From the NCBI GenBank assembly GCA_002781265.1, contig PETS01000037.1, positions 1 to 5,302 of the forward strand: a stretch of 5,302 bases of DNA. Reading direction: 5' to 3'. The DNA comes from Candidatus Falkowbacteria bacterium CG02_land_8_20_14_3_00_36_14 (GTDB taxonomy: Bacteria; Patescibacteriota; Patescibacteriia; Patescibacteriales; UM-FILTER-36-11). The notes under the pieces were generated by a model. That model did no database searches, was not told where the DNA came from, and saw only the letters and a program-made list of their open reading frames with translations. Made by a program: the position numbers and the translations under genes. Positions 1 to 5,028 of this stretch are shown in pieces. Position 1 is the first letter of the stretch; each line of letters opens with the position of its first letter.

Positions 1-53
1 TAGCCAAAATTCTTTAAAATTTATTTGTTTTTTAGAATTCATAGTTTAAATTC

Positions 54-81
54 AAAAAAGGGCAAATATTATTTACCCCTT
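54..81 (-). terminator. Candidate intrinsic terminator downstream of the antiporter operon
   Basis: Read on the minus strand, AAGGG and AAAT pair with ATTT and CCCTT around a 3-nt AAT loop, with one bulge and one G-U wobble. Six T's follow directly (the A-run at 54-59 on the plus strand). The stem is weak and AT-rich, but stem plus T-run sits about 95 bases past the antiporter stop, where an end of transcription is expected. The inverted repeat at 134-161 is the competing candidate; its stem is better but it lacks a T-run. Confidence 0.45.
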
Positions 82-133
82 ATTTATTAATACGAATAAT
101 TAGTATAGATGTTACATTATTTTTTATAAATTC

Positions 134-161
134 GTAGAGACGCAAGATTTTGCGTCTCTAC
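134..161. repeat. Perfect 12-bp inverted repeat, probable dispersed palindromic repeat
   Basis: GTAGAGACGCAA at 134-145 and its exact reverse complement TTGCGTCTCTAC at 150-161 flank a 4-base loop. It lies 12 bases beyond the antiporter stop codon. The GTAGAGACGC...GCGTCTCTAC pattern resembles small intergenic repeats I recall from many bacterial genomes; that is memory, not a search. The stem could stop or stabilise the minus-strand transcript, but the bases after it on that strand are GAATTTATA, so it is not a classic T-run terminator. Confidence 0.7.
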
Positions 162-173
162 TGGGGACAAAAA

Positions 174-1859
174 TTAATGATGGCCGAGAGTAAACCTTAA
201 TTTCATCTCGTCTTTCTGGCTTTGGCTCAACCGGCTGAATGTTTTCTTGTCCCAAGAATTATTTTTTAAAATATTGCACATCCATTCGCCGCTGATAAGA
301 TGCGGCATAATTATATAGTTGGCGCCGGCTTTATAAACATCGTCTAAAAAACGGGAATGGGATAAGTTGGCAATAATCATGGTCTTTTTATTTGCCTGGC
401 GGATATGTTTGATTAAAGTAATCTGGTCATCGGCATCAGGTAAAGTGGAAATTATCAGTTTAGCGCTGTCAATCGGCAATTCTGATAAAAACTCCACGTC
501 AGTAGCGTCGCCGAAATAATGCGGCAGATGGCGGTCTTCTAATTTTTTTAAGGCGCCGGGATCAAAATCTATAACGGCAAAAGAAATATTCATCTCTTTC
601 AACGCTTCGCAAATCTTCCAGCCTAGCCGGTGATAGCCGAATACTAAAACGGCAAATTTTTCCGAAATGGCGCTATCTGACTTATTTTTATCCCGCCCGA
701 ATTTTTCCAAAAAAGGATTTATAAATTTGAATATGGCTTCATTATAAATGATTAAATAAGAAGAAATAAAAATAGTCGCTAAGGTCACAATAGTAAAAAT
801 AGAAAGTACGTCTGCTCCGATATAACCCTTGGCTTGCGCGATAAATAATAAGACAAAACCAAATTCGCTCACTTGGGCGGCGGTCAATCCGGCTAAAAAA
901 CTATTTCGCCTGGTAAATTTCATCCGCCGGAATAAAAAATATAATATTAAAGGATTGCCTACCAATACAAACAAAGTAATGGCTAAGCCGATATATATTT
1001 CGGAAAAATTTTTAAATTGCATCTGGCTACCCAAGATTATGAAAAATAAAACTAAAAAAAAGTCACGGAGCGGCTTAAGTCGGCTGAATATTTCTGTCTG
1101 GTATTTGGAAGTCCCTAAAGACAGTCCGGCGATAATAGCCCCCACTTCCAATGAAAGCCCGGACCATTCCCCAAGCCCGGCCAAGGCGAAGCACCAGCCC
1201 AAGGTAAATACAAATAAAAATTCTGTTGATTCAGCCACCTTGTCTAAAACCACTGGCAATACCACCCGGGCTAAAAAATATACTACTGAAAAAATTATTA
1301 CCCCTTTGATAAATAATAAAAATAAGGAAATAAATAATGATTTTTCTAATCCGAACGACGATAAAATAATCATAATAATTATGGCGATAATATCCTGCAC
1401 CAGCATCAATCCCACGGTATAGCGGCCGTAAACAGATCTTAAATCTTTTTTATCGCTTAATAATTTAATGATAATAATAGTGCTGGAAAAAGTGATGGCT
1501 ACTGCCAAATAAAAAGATACTAATGGGGAAAAGCCAAGCGCTATTAATAGGAAAAATCCGATTAAGGCGGTAAAAATAACCTGGCCTACACCGGCAACAA
1601 ATGAAATTCTGCCGATTTTTTTTAAAAATTCAGGATTTAAGCTTAGCCCCACCAAAAAAAGAAGCAGGATAACGCCGAACTGGGCGAAAGAATGATAAAA
1701 GCTTTTTTCCGAATTTATTAAATTCAGAAAAAACGGCCCGCAGATGATGCCGGTTAGGATATAAGATATGATCAAGGGCTGTTTTAAAACCTGCGCTAAA
1801 AAAGCAATGCCGATGGCAATGCTCAAAATTATGCCGATGTCCATAAATACTGTTTCCAT
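174..1859 (-). CDS. KefB/NapA-type cation:proton antiporter (CPA2) with TrkA-N domain
   Basis: This 561-residue integral membrane protein should exchange Na+ or K+ for H+ across the cytoplasmic membrane. Residues ~7-375 are a run of hydrophobic helices with CPA2 family marks: LFLVGLSLNPEFL (67-79), SSTIIIIKLL (125-134), the conserved Q155-D156 pair in LVQDIIAI expected at the ion site, a Gly-rich LSLEVGAIIAGLSLG helix (~235-249) and AQVSEFGFVL (328-337). Residues ~402-526 form a cytosolic TrkA-N/RCK Rossmann domain (VLVFGYHRLGW, then VIDFDP with D431 ending beta-2), probably binding a nucleotide that gates transport. The middle Gly of the usual GxGxxG is His410. There is no TrkA-C domain, as usual for KefB/KefC. 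The start is 5 bases past the HIT stop without a clear SD, so translation is probably coupled to HIT; Met6 is an alternative start. Which ion it carries cannot be told, and KefB-type glutathione gating is not implied. Confidence 0.92.
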   Translation of the reverse strand: METVFMDIGIILSIAIGIAFLAQVLKQPLIISYILTGIICGPFFLNLINSEKSFYHSFAQFGVILLLFLVGLSLNPEFLKKIGRISFVAGVGQVIFTALIGFFLLIALGFSPLVSFYLAVAITFSSTIIIIKLLSDKKDLRSVYGRYTVGLMLVQDIIAIIIMIILSSFGLEKSLFISLFLLFIKGVIIFSVVYFLARVVLPVVLDKVAESTEFLFVFTLGWCFALAGLGEWSGLSLEVGAIIAGLSLGTSKYQTEIFSRLKPLRDFFLVLFFIILGSQMQFKNFSEIYIGLAITLFVLVGNPLILYFLFRRMKFTRRNSFLAGLTAAQVSEFGFVLLFIAQAKGYIGADVLSIFTIVTLATIFISSYLIIYNEAIFKFINPFLEKFGRDKNKSDSAISEKFAVLVFGYHRLGWKICEALKEMNISFAVIDFDPGALKKLEDRHLPHYFGDATDVEFLSELPIDSAKLIISTLPDADDQITLIKHIRQANKKTMIIANLSHSRFLDDVYKAGANYIIMPHLISGEWMCNILKNNSWDKKTFSRLSQSQKDEMKLRFTLGHH

Positions 1860-1864
1860 AAAGT

Positions 1865-2245
1865 TTATTTAAAAACCAAATATTTTTTAATTTTTTCCGC
1901 AAGTAAAAAGTCTTTTAAAATTTTTGGTTTATGCAAAAATATGTCATAACCTTTTTCGTTGTAGCGGGGAACTAAATGCCAATGGACATGTTTTAATTCA
2001 TCCATATAAATCAAATAAACTTTTTTTACTTTCAACGTTTTAAGCATTGCATTCCGCAAAGCATTGACCGTGTCCATTAAATAATCATAATCCCGTCCGT
2101 TAAAAAAATGGAGATCTTTAATATCTTTTTTCCAGACAATTACCGTATGTCCGCGAGTTATCGGGTAAGTAGCGAGGCAGGCGTATAATTTTTCATCTTC
2201 GTAAATCATTGCCTTAGGTTTTGGTTTTGGAAGTCTGCTATTCAT
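1865..2245 (-). CDS. HIT-family (histidine triad) nucleotide hydrolase/transferase
   Basis: This 126-residue cytosolic protein carries the histidine triad H86-V-H88-W-H90-L-V, the HxHxHxx signature, in which the middle His (H88) is the expected nucleophile attacking the alpha-phosphate of a nucleotide. Upstream marks also fit: IYEDEKLYACLATYPITRGHTVIVWK (14-39, shown in pieces in the family as an I-x-E-D strand and a P-x-x-x-G-H turn). Family members hydrolyse AMP-lysine-type phosphoramidates or dinucleoside polyphosphates; the exact substrate is unknown. The CIFC-type zinc-binding N-terminus of many bacterial HIT proteins is absent, replaced by a basic, Pro-rich stretch (RLPKPKPK). The start at 2245 is chosen because the -10 box at 2252-2257 places transcription start at this ATG; Met13 has no better ribosome site. 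It is first in an operon with the antiporter, a pairing with no obvious functional link. Confidence 0.9.
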   Translation of the reverse strand: MNSRLPKPKPKAMIYEDEKLYACLATYPITRGHTVIVWKKDIKDLHFFNGRDYDYLMDTVNALRNAMLKTLKVKKVYLIYMDELKHVHWHLVPRYNEKGYDIFLHKPKILKDFLLAEKIKKYLVFK

Positions 2246-2251
2246 ACAAAA

Positions 2252-2280
2252 ATTTTAACATAAAAAAAGAAAAAAGCCAA
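2252..2280 (-). promoter_or_regulatory. Sigma70-type promoter of the HIT-antiporter operon, probably leaderless
   Basis: On the minus strand, -35 TTGGCT (2280-2275, 4/6 consensus) and -10 TAAAAT (2257-2252, 5/6) are separated by exactly 17 bases. Six bases follow before the HIT ATG, so start of transcription is predicted at or next to the A of the start codon. That agrees with the absence of any SD. The -35 box lies in the 3' arm of the terminator stem at 2274-2305, and its T-rich tail forms the spacer. Confidence 0.6.
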
Positions 2281-2305
2281 CGAACTGCGAACAGTCCGTT
2301 GGCTT
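2260..2305 (-). terminator. Strong intrinsic terminator with UUCG loop
   Basis: On the minus strand a 12-bp stem (2276-2287 with 2292-2303, extended by two A-T pairs) closes a UUCG tetraloop and is followed by TTTTTTCTTTTTTT. The single non-Watson-Crick position is a G-U wobble on the minus strand but an A-C mismatch on the plus strand, and only the minus side has a T-run, so its direction is minus. It ends a transcript coming from 2322 and above, evidence that something there is transcribed leftward. Confidence 0.85.
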
Positions 2306-2321
2306 ATAGTTTAATAGCGTT

Positions 2322-2600
2322 TTATTTTTTTGCTTCCTCCCTTAATCTCAGCAGATTATCCAATTCTTTTTCAAACTGATAAATCTCCTTCTTGAGATAC
2401 TCCACCATTCCAGCGGCGAGGCTTTCCGGGTGTGGATTGGCCTCATATTGAGGGGGGGGTAAATTAGGATTGACAAAGATTAAATAAAATGTTAGGTTAA
2501 AATGCTGTTCATTAAAATTAAAATTTTTCCGGACAACCGCCCCCATGGCAGGGCGTGGAGATAGCCTAGGCGTTTTGCGATAAGCAGACGCCGCAAACAT
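2322..2600 (-). CDS. Doubtful small ORF with coiled-coil C-terminus
   Basis: I do not recognise this up-to-92-residue ORF. Residues ~66-91 (EYLKKEIYQFEKELDNLLRLREE region) look like a genuine charged amphipathic helix or coiled coil, and the stop is 17 bases before a strong same-strand terminator; both favour a real 3' end. The N-terminal half is less convincing: it is rich in Phe/Asn, contains PPP encoded by a run of eight C's (2452-2459), and overlaps the promoter and structured leader of the divergent plus-strand gene. Possible starts are 2600, 2546 and 2408 (Met1, Met19, Met65), none with an SD. The other two frames upstream are full of stops, so no longer form exists. It could be a small protein, or the truncated 3' remnant of a gene cut by arrival of the plus-strand cassette. 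Confidence 0.35.
   Translation of the reverse strand: MFAASAYRKTPRLSPRPAMGAVVRKNFNFNEQHFNLTFYLIFVNPNLPPPQYEANPHPESLAAGMVEYLKKEIYQFEKELDNLLRLREEAKK
2470..2498 (+). promoter_or_regulatory. Candidate promoter of the plus-strand cassette
   Basis: A consensus -35 TTGACA (2470-2475) is followed after 17 bases by TAGGTT (2493-2498), which keeps the key T1, A2 and T6 of the -10 box. Start of transcription would be near 2505, giving a leader of ~127 nt. It is the only TTGACA/17-base arrangement I found ahead of this gene. Confidence 0.5.
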
Positions 2601-2631
2601 TTGCCGGTGGCTAACACCGGAAGGAGGTTCT
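2505..2631 (+). promoter_or_regulatory. Structured 5' leader with three hairpins and a maskable SD
   Basis: Three hairpins can be drawn: P1 CGCCC/GGGCG (2538-2542 with 2551-2555); P2 GGCGT/ACGCC (2569-2573 with 2588-2592), extended inside by UUGC/GCAG around a GAUAA loop; and P3 CCGGTG/CACCGG (2604-2609 with 2615-2620) around a GCUAA loop. The SD AAGGAGG (2621-2627) abuts P3. An upstream TTTTTCCGG (2524-2532) can pair with CCGGAAGGA (2617-2625), including two G-U pairs, which would both break P3 and cover the SD. This looks like an on/off translational switch, but I match it to no riboswitch class I know. The start of the RNA is inferred from the candidate promoter. Confidence 0.45.
2621..2627 (+). 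promoter_or_regulatory. Strong Shine-Dalgarno AAGGAGG
   Basis: AAGGAGG lies four bases before the ATG at 2632 and fixes that start. It is the only strong SD in the window: the HIT, antiporter, murC and 77-residue genes have none. Confidence 0.85.
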
Positions 2632-3063
2632 ATGAAACCTAGTTCTTATTTACATGCGAGAAGCAGTAGTGATGGAAAAAGTGTTATTCTTGAAACAAAT
2701 AATAATAATCTTTTATTCACTGTTAATGGAAGTAATCTTAAACGTAATGTAAGAAATGAAGACTTTGTAAATTCTGCCACTTTTTCTGTTTCCGATAAAG
2801 GCATTATCGCAGTAAGAATCACTTCTTATGAACGTGGAAGAAGAATAGATAATAAATTTCTTCTTAAAGTTGACCCAAAAAACAGCAATTATCCAATCGA
2901 TTTGGAAAAAGAATTTATTCCAATATCTGATCGTCTCGGTGTTTGTACCCATTGCGGTGTTGAAGTATTAATTAAAGAAAAATATTACACGTCGGATTAT
3001 ACACGAAGGATAACGCAAATACTTACTTCATCCCTGATAGCGATCTTCTTTGTAACTATATGA
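2632..3063 (+). CDS. Unknown protein with one CxxC, possibly the 5' part of a frameshifted gene
   Basis: I do not recognise this 143-residue protein. Residues ~15-95 alternate short hydrophobic and polar stretches as in a beta-rich domain (SVILETNNNNLLFTVNG, ATFSVSDKGIIAVRITSYERG). A single C105-T-H-C108 knuckle (GVCTHCG) resembles half a zinc ribbon; no second pair follows. The tail is abruptly hydrophobic (ILTSSLIAIFFVTI, 130-143), too short for a convincing membrane helix, and may be out-of-frame reading. The stop overlaps the next ORF's ATG as ATGA. The next ORF's frame is open from 2976 and reads protein-like before its ATG (TKDNANTYFIPDSDLLCNY), suggesting one ~245-residue protein broken by loss of one base between ~2976 and 3010. 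An excellent SD and a consensus -35 promoter support expression. Alternatives are two translationally coupled genes or a base-call error. Confidence 0.6.
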   Translation: MKPSSYLHARSSSDGKSVILETNNNNLLFTVNGSNLKRNVRNEDFVNSATFSVSDKGIIAVRITSYERGRRIDNKFLLKVDPKNSNYPIDLEKEFIPISDRLGVCTHCGVEVLIKEKYYTSDYTRRITQILTSSLIAIFFVTI

Positions 3064-3380
3064 TTGGTCTGGTTAACGCGGATCAAGTTATCCACGCTGC
3101 TGTGCAGCAAAAATTGGAAATCTCGGCGCGCGAGCAGGTGAAGGTACTTGAAAACCTTCTACAAGATAAAACAAAAAATGTAAATATGCTATGGGAAGAT
3201 ATACAAAATGAAAAACGGAAACGTAATGAAGACACGATGATAGCATTAGCCGGATTAGGGCTTTACCGCGCAATTAAATCCCACTGGTGGGGACGAAAAA
3301 AAAGAGTAGCTGATATACTACTTACCTTCGAGAGACAAATAGAATTCTGGGATAAATCGTACGAAACGTACGAAAAATAA
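3060..3380 (+). CDS. Unknown helical protein, coupled to or split from the upstream ORF
   Basis: This 106-residue reading frame is unrecognised. Residues ~14-57 are a long charged helix likely to form a coiled coil (QQKLEISAREQVKVLENLL, EDIQNEKRKRNED), followed by a short hydrophobic stretch (MIALAGLGLYRAI, 60-72), a basic Trp pair (HWWGRKKR) and a last helix with aromatic residues. The C-terminus comes from a tandem repeat of CGTACGAAA (SYETYEK). No SD precedes the ATG at 3060, which overlaps the upstream stop by four bases, so it needs either translational coupling or fusion to the upstream frame. If fused, it supplies the helical C-terminal half of a ~245-residue protein. An intrinsic terminator follows 30 bases later, closing the unit. 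Confidence 0.55.
   Translation: MIGLVNADQVIHAAVQQKLEISAREQVKVLENLLQDKTKNVNMLWEDIQNEKRKRNEDTMIALAGLGLYRAIKSHWWGRKKRVADILLTFERQIEFWDKSYETYEK
3358..3375 (+). repeat. Two tandem copies of CGTACGAAA
   Basis: Two exact 9-base copies end the plus-strand ORF and encode its Tyr-Glu repeats. CGTACG is self-complementary, so the copies can also pair with each other across AAA. Confidence 0.7.
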
Positions 3381-3410
3381 TAAAAAATGAAAAAAAGTAA
3401 TAAACCATAA

Positions 3411-3445
3411 CCCAGTGTACGCAACTATGTACACGGGATTTTTTT
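3411..3445 (+). terminator. Intrinsic terminator of the plus-strand cassette
   Basis: CCC-A-GTGTAC (3411-3420) pairs with GTACACGGG (3429-3437) with one bulged A and an 8-base loop, followed by ATTTTTTT. It is 30 bases past the upstream stop. The stem also lies 30 bases past the end of convergent murC, but on that strand the T-run is poor, so it would serve murC only weakly. Confidence 0.8.
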
Positions 3446-3467
3446 AATTATTTTTAATTACTGATTG

Positions 3468-4922
3468 TTAATTGTTTAATAGCCCCTCCCCTATTTTAAA
3501 CTGATCTCCGGCTCCCATTAATAAAACCACATCTCCTGGCTGCAAATTTTTCCGCAAATACTCCTCGCATTCTTTTTTAGTCGGAATATATAAACTTTTA
3601 AGTTTTGAATTTTGCGCTTTGAGTTTTGAAATTAAATCTCGGCTATGCACCCCGCCATGCGCTTCGCGGGCGCTGCCGTAGATGTCTAAAATTATCACTG
3701 CATCGGCCTCATTGAAACTTTTGGCAAAATCATCCAATAAAACTTTCGTCCGGGTAAAAGTATGCGGATGAAATACCACGGTAATTTTTTTATTTTTATA
3801 CAACTGCCTAGCGCCAGCAATGGTGGCTTTTATTTCCGTGGGATGATGAGCGTAATCATCAATTATCAATGCGCCATTAAACTTTCCCATAACTTCCATT
3901 CTTCTGGATGTGCCGGTAAATTCCGATAAATATTTTCTAATATCAGTTAAGGAAATTTCCAGTTCAACCCCGGCCGCTATAACGGCCAAAGCATTGGCAA
4001 TATTATGCCGTCCGGCCAATTGAATGGAAAAATCACCTAATAATTCCTCGCTATCCTGAATATTATCGTCATTCTGAGCCGTAGGCGAAGAATCTCGTGG
4101 TAATTGCTGAAGTTCAATATATTTCACCTTAAAATACTGACGTCCATTATGCTGTTTTATATCATAGGCCATAAAATCTGCTTCATTATCCAGGCCATAG
4201 CTTATTACTTTTGCTTGGCAATTTACCTTAGCCGTTTTACGGATTATAGGGTCGTCAAAATTGGCGATTAAAAAACCTTTTTTAGGCAATTTTTTAATAA
4301 AATCTATGAATACCTCTGCATATTCCTCGCGGGTATAAAAAAAATCCGGATGGTCATAATCAATATTATTAAGAAGCACGGCTTTAGGATTGATATATTT
4401 TAATTTATTCTGGTACTCGTCCGCTTCTATTACTAAATAATCGGACTGGCCGATTAAGGCCGATTCTTTGCCGTTAAATTGCGGCACCGGCGCGCCGACT
4501 AATACCGACGGAGAAAGTCCGGACTTCTCCATCACATAGCCAAGCCAGGCGGTAGTAGTTGTTTTGCCGTGGGAGCCGACAACAGCCAAACCGTATTTTT
4601 GGTTAAAAAAAGCCCCTAAAGCTTCGGCATATTTTATCGTTTTTATCTTACCGGCCAAAGCTGTCTTCACTTCAATGTTATTTTCTTCATTATAAGCGGT
4701 GGAATAAATAATCAAATCAGCGTCTTTAGGTATATTGTTCTGATTAAAACTTTCTATTACTTTGATCCCCACTTTATGCAAGACTTCGTCGGTATTGAAT
4801 TTTTCGCTTACATCAGAGCCGAGAACTTCATAGCCATGGGCATGCAAATACTGGGCCAGCATAGCCATGCCTTGCCCTTTAATGCCAATCATATAATTTT
4901 TTTTTATCCTGGATAAGTCCAT
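3468..4922 (-). CDS. murC: UDP-N-acetylmuramate--L-alanine ligase (MurC)
   Basis: MurC is the cytoplasmic ATP-dependent ligase that joins L-alanine to UDP-MurNAc, the first peptide step of peptidoglycan synthesis. At 484 residues it matches the family length. Domain 1 has the UDP-binding Rossmann loop GIKGQGM (13-19). Domain 2 has the ATP P-loop GSHGKTTTT (116-124), EADEY (166-170) and NNIDYDHPD (185-193) for metal and carbamoyl/phosphate chemistry, then AGRHNIANALAVIA (303-316). Domain 3 starts near GTSRRMEVMG (337-346) and has DDYAHHPTEI (355-364) and FHPHTFTRT (384-392). EADEY resembles Mpl more than the EADESD of many MurCs, but LPKKGFLIANFDDP and the overall layout favour MurC; Mpl is the alternative. 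Two short segments, 276-285 and 432-442, look encoded by inserted repeats. There is no SD; the start follows a TATAAT promoter and begins just before the first beta strand. Confidence 0.93.
   Translation of the reverse strand: MDLSRIKKNYMIGIKGQGMAMLAQYLHAHGYEVLGSDVSEKFNTDEVLHKVGIKVIESFNQNNIPKDADLIIYSTAYNEENNIEVKTALAGKIKTIKYAEALGAFFNQKYGLAVVGSHGKTTTTAWLGYVMEKSGLSPSVLVGAPVPQFNGKESALIGQSDYLVIEADEYQNKLKYINPKAVLLNNIDYDHPDFFYTREEYAEVFIDFIKKLPKKGFLIANFDDPIIRKTAKVNCQAKVISYGLDNEADFMAYDIKQHNGRQYFKVKYIELQQLPRDSSPTAQNDDNIQDSEELLGDFSIQLAGRHNIANALAVIAAGVELEISLTDIRKYLSEFTGTSRRMEVMGKFNGALIIDDYAHHPTEIKATIAGARQLYKNKKITVVFHPHTFTRTKVLLDDFAKSFNEADAVIILDIYGSAREAHGGVHSRDLISKLKAQNSKLKSLYIPTKKECEEYLRKNLQPGDVVLLMGAGDQFKIGEGLLNN
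3598..3631. repeat. Low-complexity repeat embedded in murC
   Basis: Two copies of AGTTTTGAA (3601-3609 and 3622-3630) flank TTTTGCGC-type sequence. On the minus strand they encode SKLKAQNSKLK (MurC 432-442), an internally repeated peptide in a surface loop between the HSRDL and LYIPTKK strands. I associate the KLKAQNSKLK motif with dispersed repeats in Patescibacteria, by memory only. Confidence 0.5.
4068..4100. repeat. Dispersed palindromic repeat embedded in murC
   Basis: The core ATTCT-GA-GCC-gta-GGC-GA-AGAAT (4071-4093) is an imperfect palindrome with paired GA/GA mismatches, within a CATTCTGAG...GCGAAGAATCTCG pattern that I recall as a common intergenic repeat in several bacterial phyla. 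It is read in frame by murC as RDSSPTAQND (276-285), part of a ~20-residue polar insert before the LGDFSIQLAGRHN segment. Confidence 0.65.
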
Positions 4923-4944
4923 TATTATTTTAATATTATTCTCT

Positions 4945-4973
4945 ATTATAATAATATCTTATTTTATAGTTAA
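4945..4973 (-). promoter_or_regulatory. Promoter of murC
   Basis: On the minus strand, -35 TTAACT (4973-4968, 4/6) and a perfect -10 TATAAT (4950-4945) are 17 bases apart. Start of transcription is predicted near 4938, giving a ~15-nt AT-rich leader without an SD. The -35 box is the direct continuation of the T-run of the terminator at 4972-5009. Confidence 0.65.
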
Positions 4974-5009
4974 AAACAATAAATCCGCATAAAAATACGG
5001 ATTTATTGT
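4972..5009 (-). terminator. Intrinsic terminator of the 77-residue gene, possibly bidirectional
   Basis: ACAATAAATCCG (4976-4987) and its exact reverse complement (4998-5009) form a 12-bp stem with a 10-base loop. On the minus strand the stem ends in TGTTTTT. On the plus strand CTTTTAATTT follows, a weaker run. It lies 20 bases past the stop of the 77-residue gene. Confidence 0.75.
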
Positions 5010-5028
5010 CTTTTAATTTAATTTTTTT

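Noticed and set aside
829..1422. Long plus-strand open frame (197 codons) opposite the antiporter
   Set aside because: It is antisense to well-conserved transmembrane segments. Its Lys/Asn/Thr-rich composition is what the reverse of hydrophobic codons gives, and no ribosome site or family motif is seen.
1630..1902. 90-codon minus-strand frame overlapping the antiporter start
   Set aside because: It runs out of frame through the antiporter N-terminus and HIT 3' end. Its Cys/His/Arg/Phe-rich composition is typical of a shadow frame.
2713..2952. 79-codon minus-strand frame opposite the first cassette ORF
   Set aside because: It is a shadow of the plus-strand gene, which has the SD and promoter. 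It has no signals of its own.
2977..2985. Programmed -1 frameshift signal at the GAA-AAA-TAT codons
   Set aside because: It is not a canonical X XXY YYZ heptamer, and no downstream stem or pseudoknot is evident. A base loss or error explains the frame change more simply.
3088..3096. DnaA-box-like TTATCCACG
   Set aside because: It is a single copy inside a coding frame with one mismatch and no cluster or AT-rich unwinding element, so no origin is supported.
3088..3273. 61-codon minus-strand frame opposite the second cassette ORF
   Set aside because: Its composition and lack of translation signals mark it as antisense shadow.
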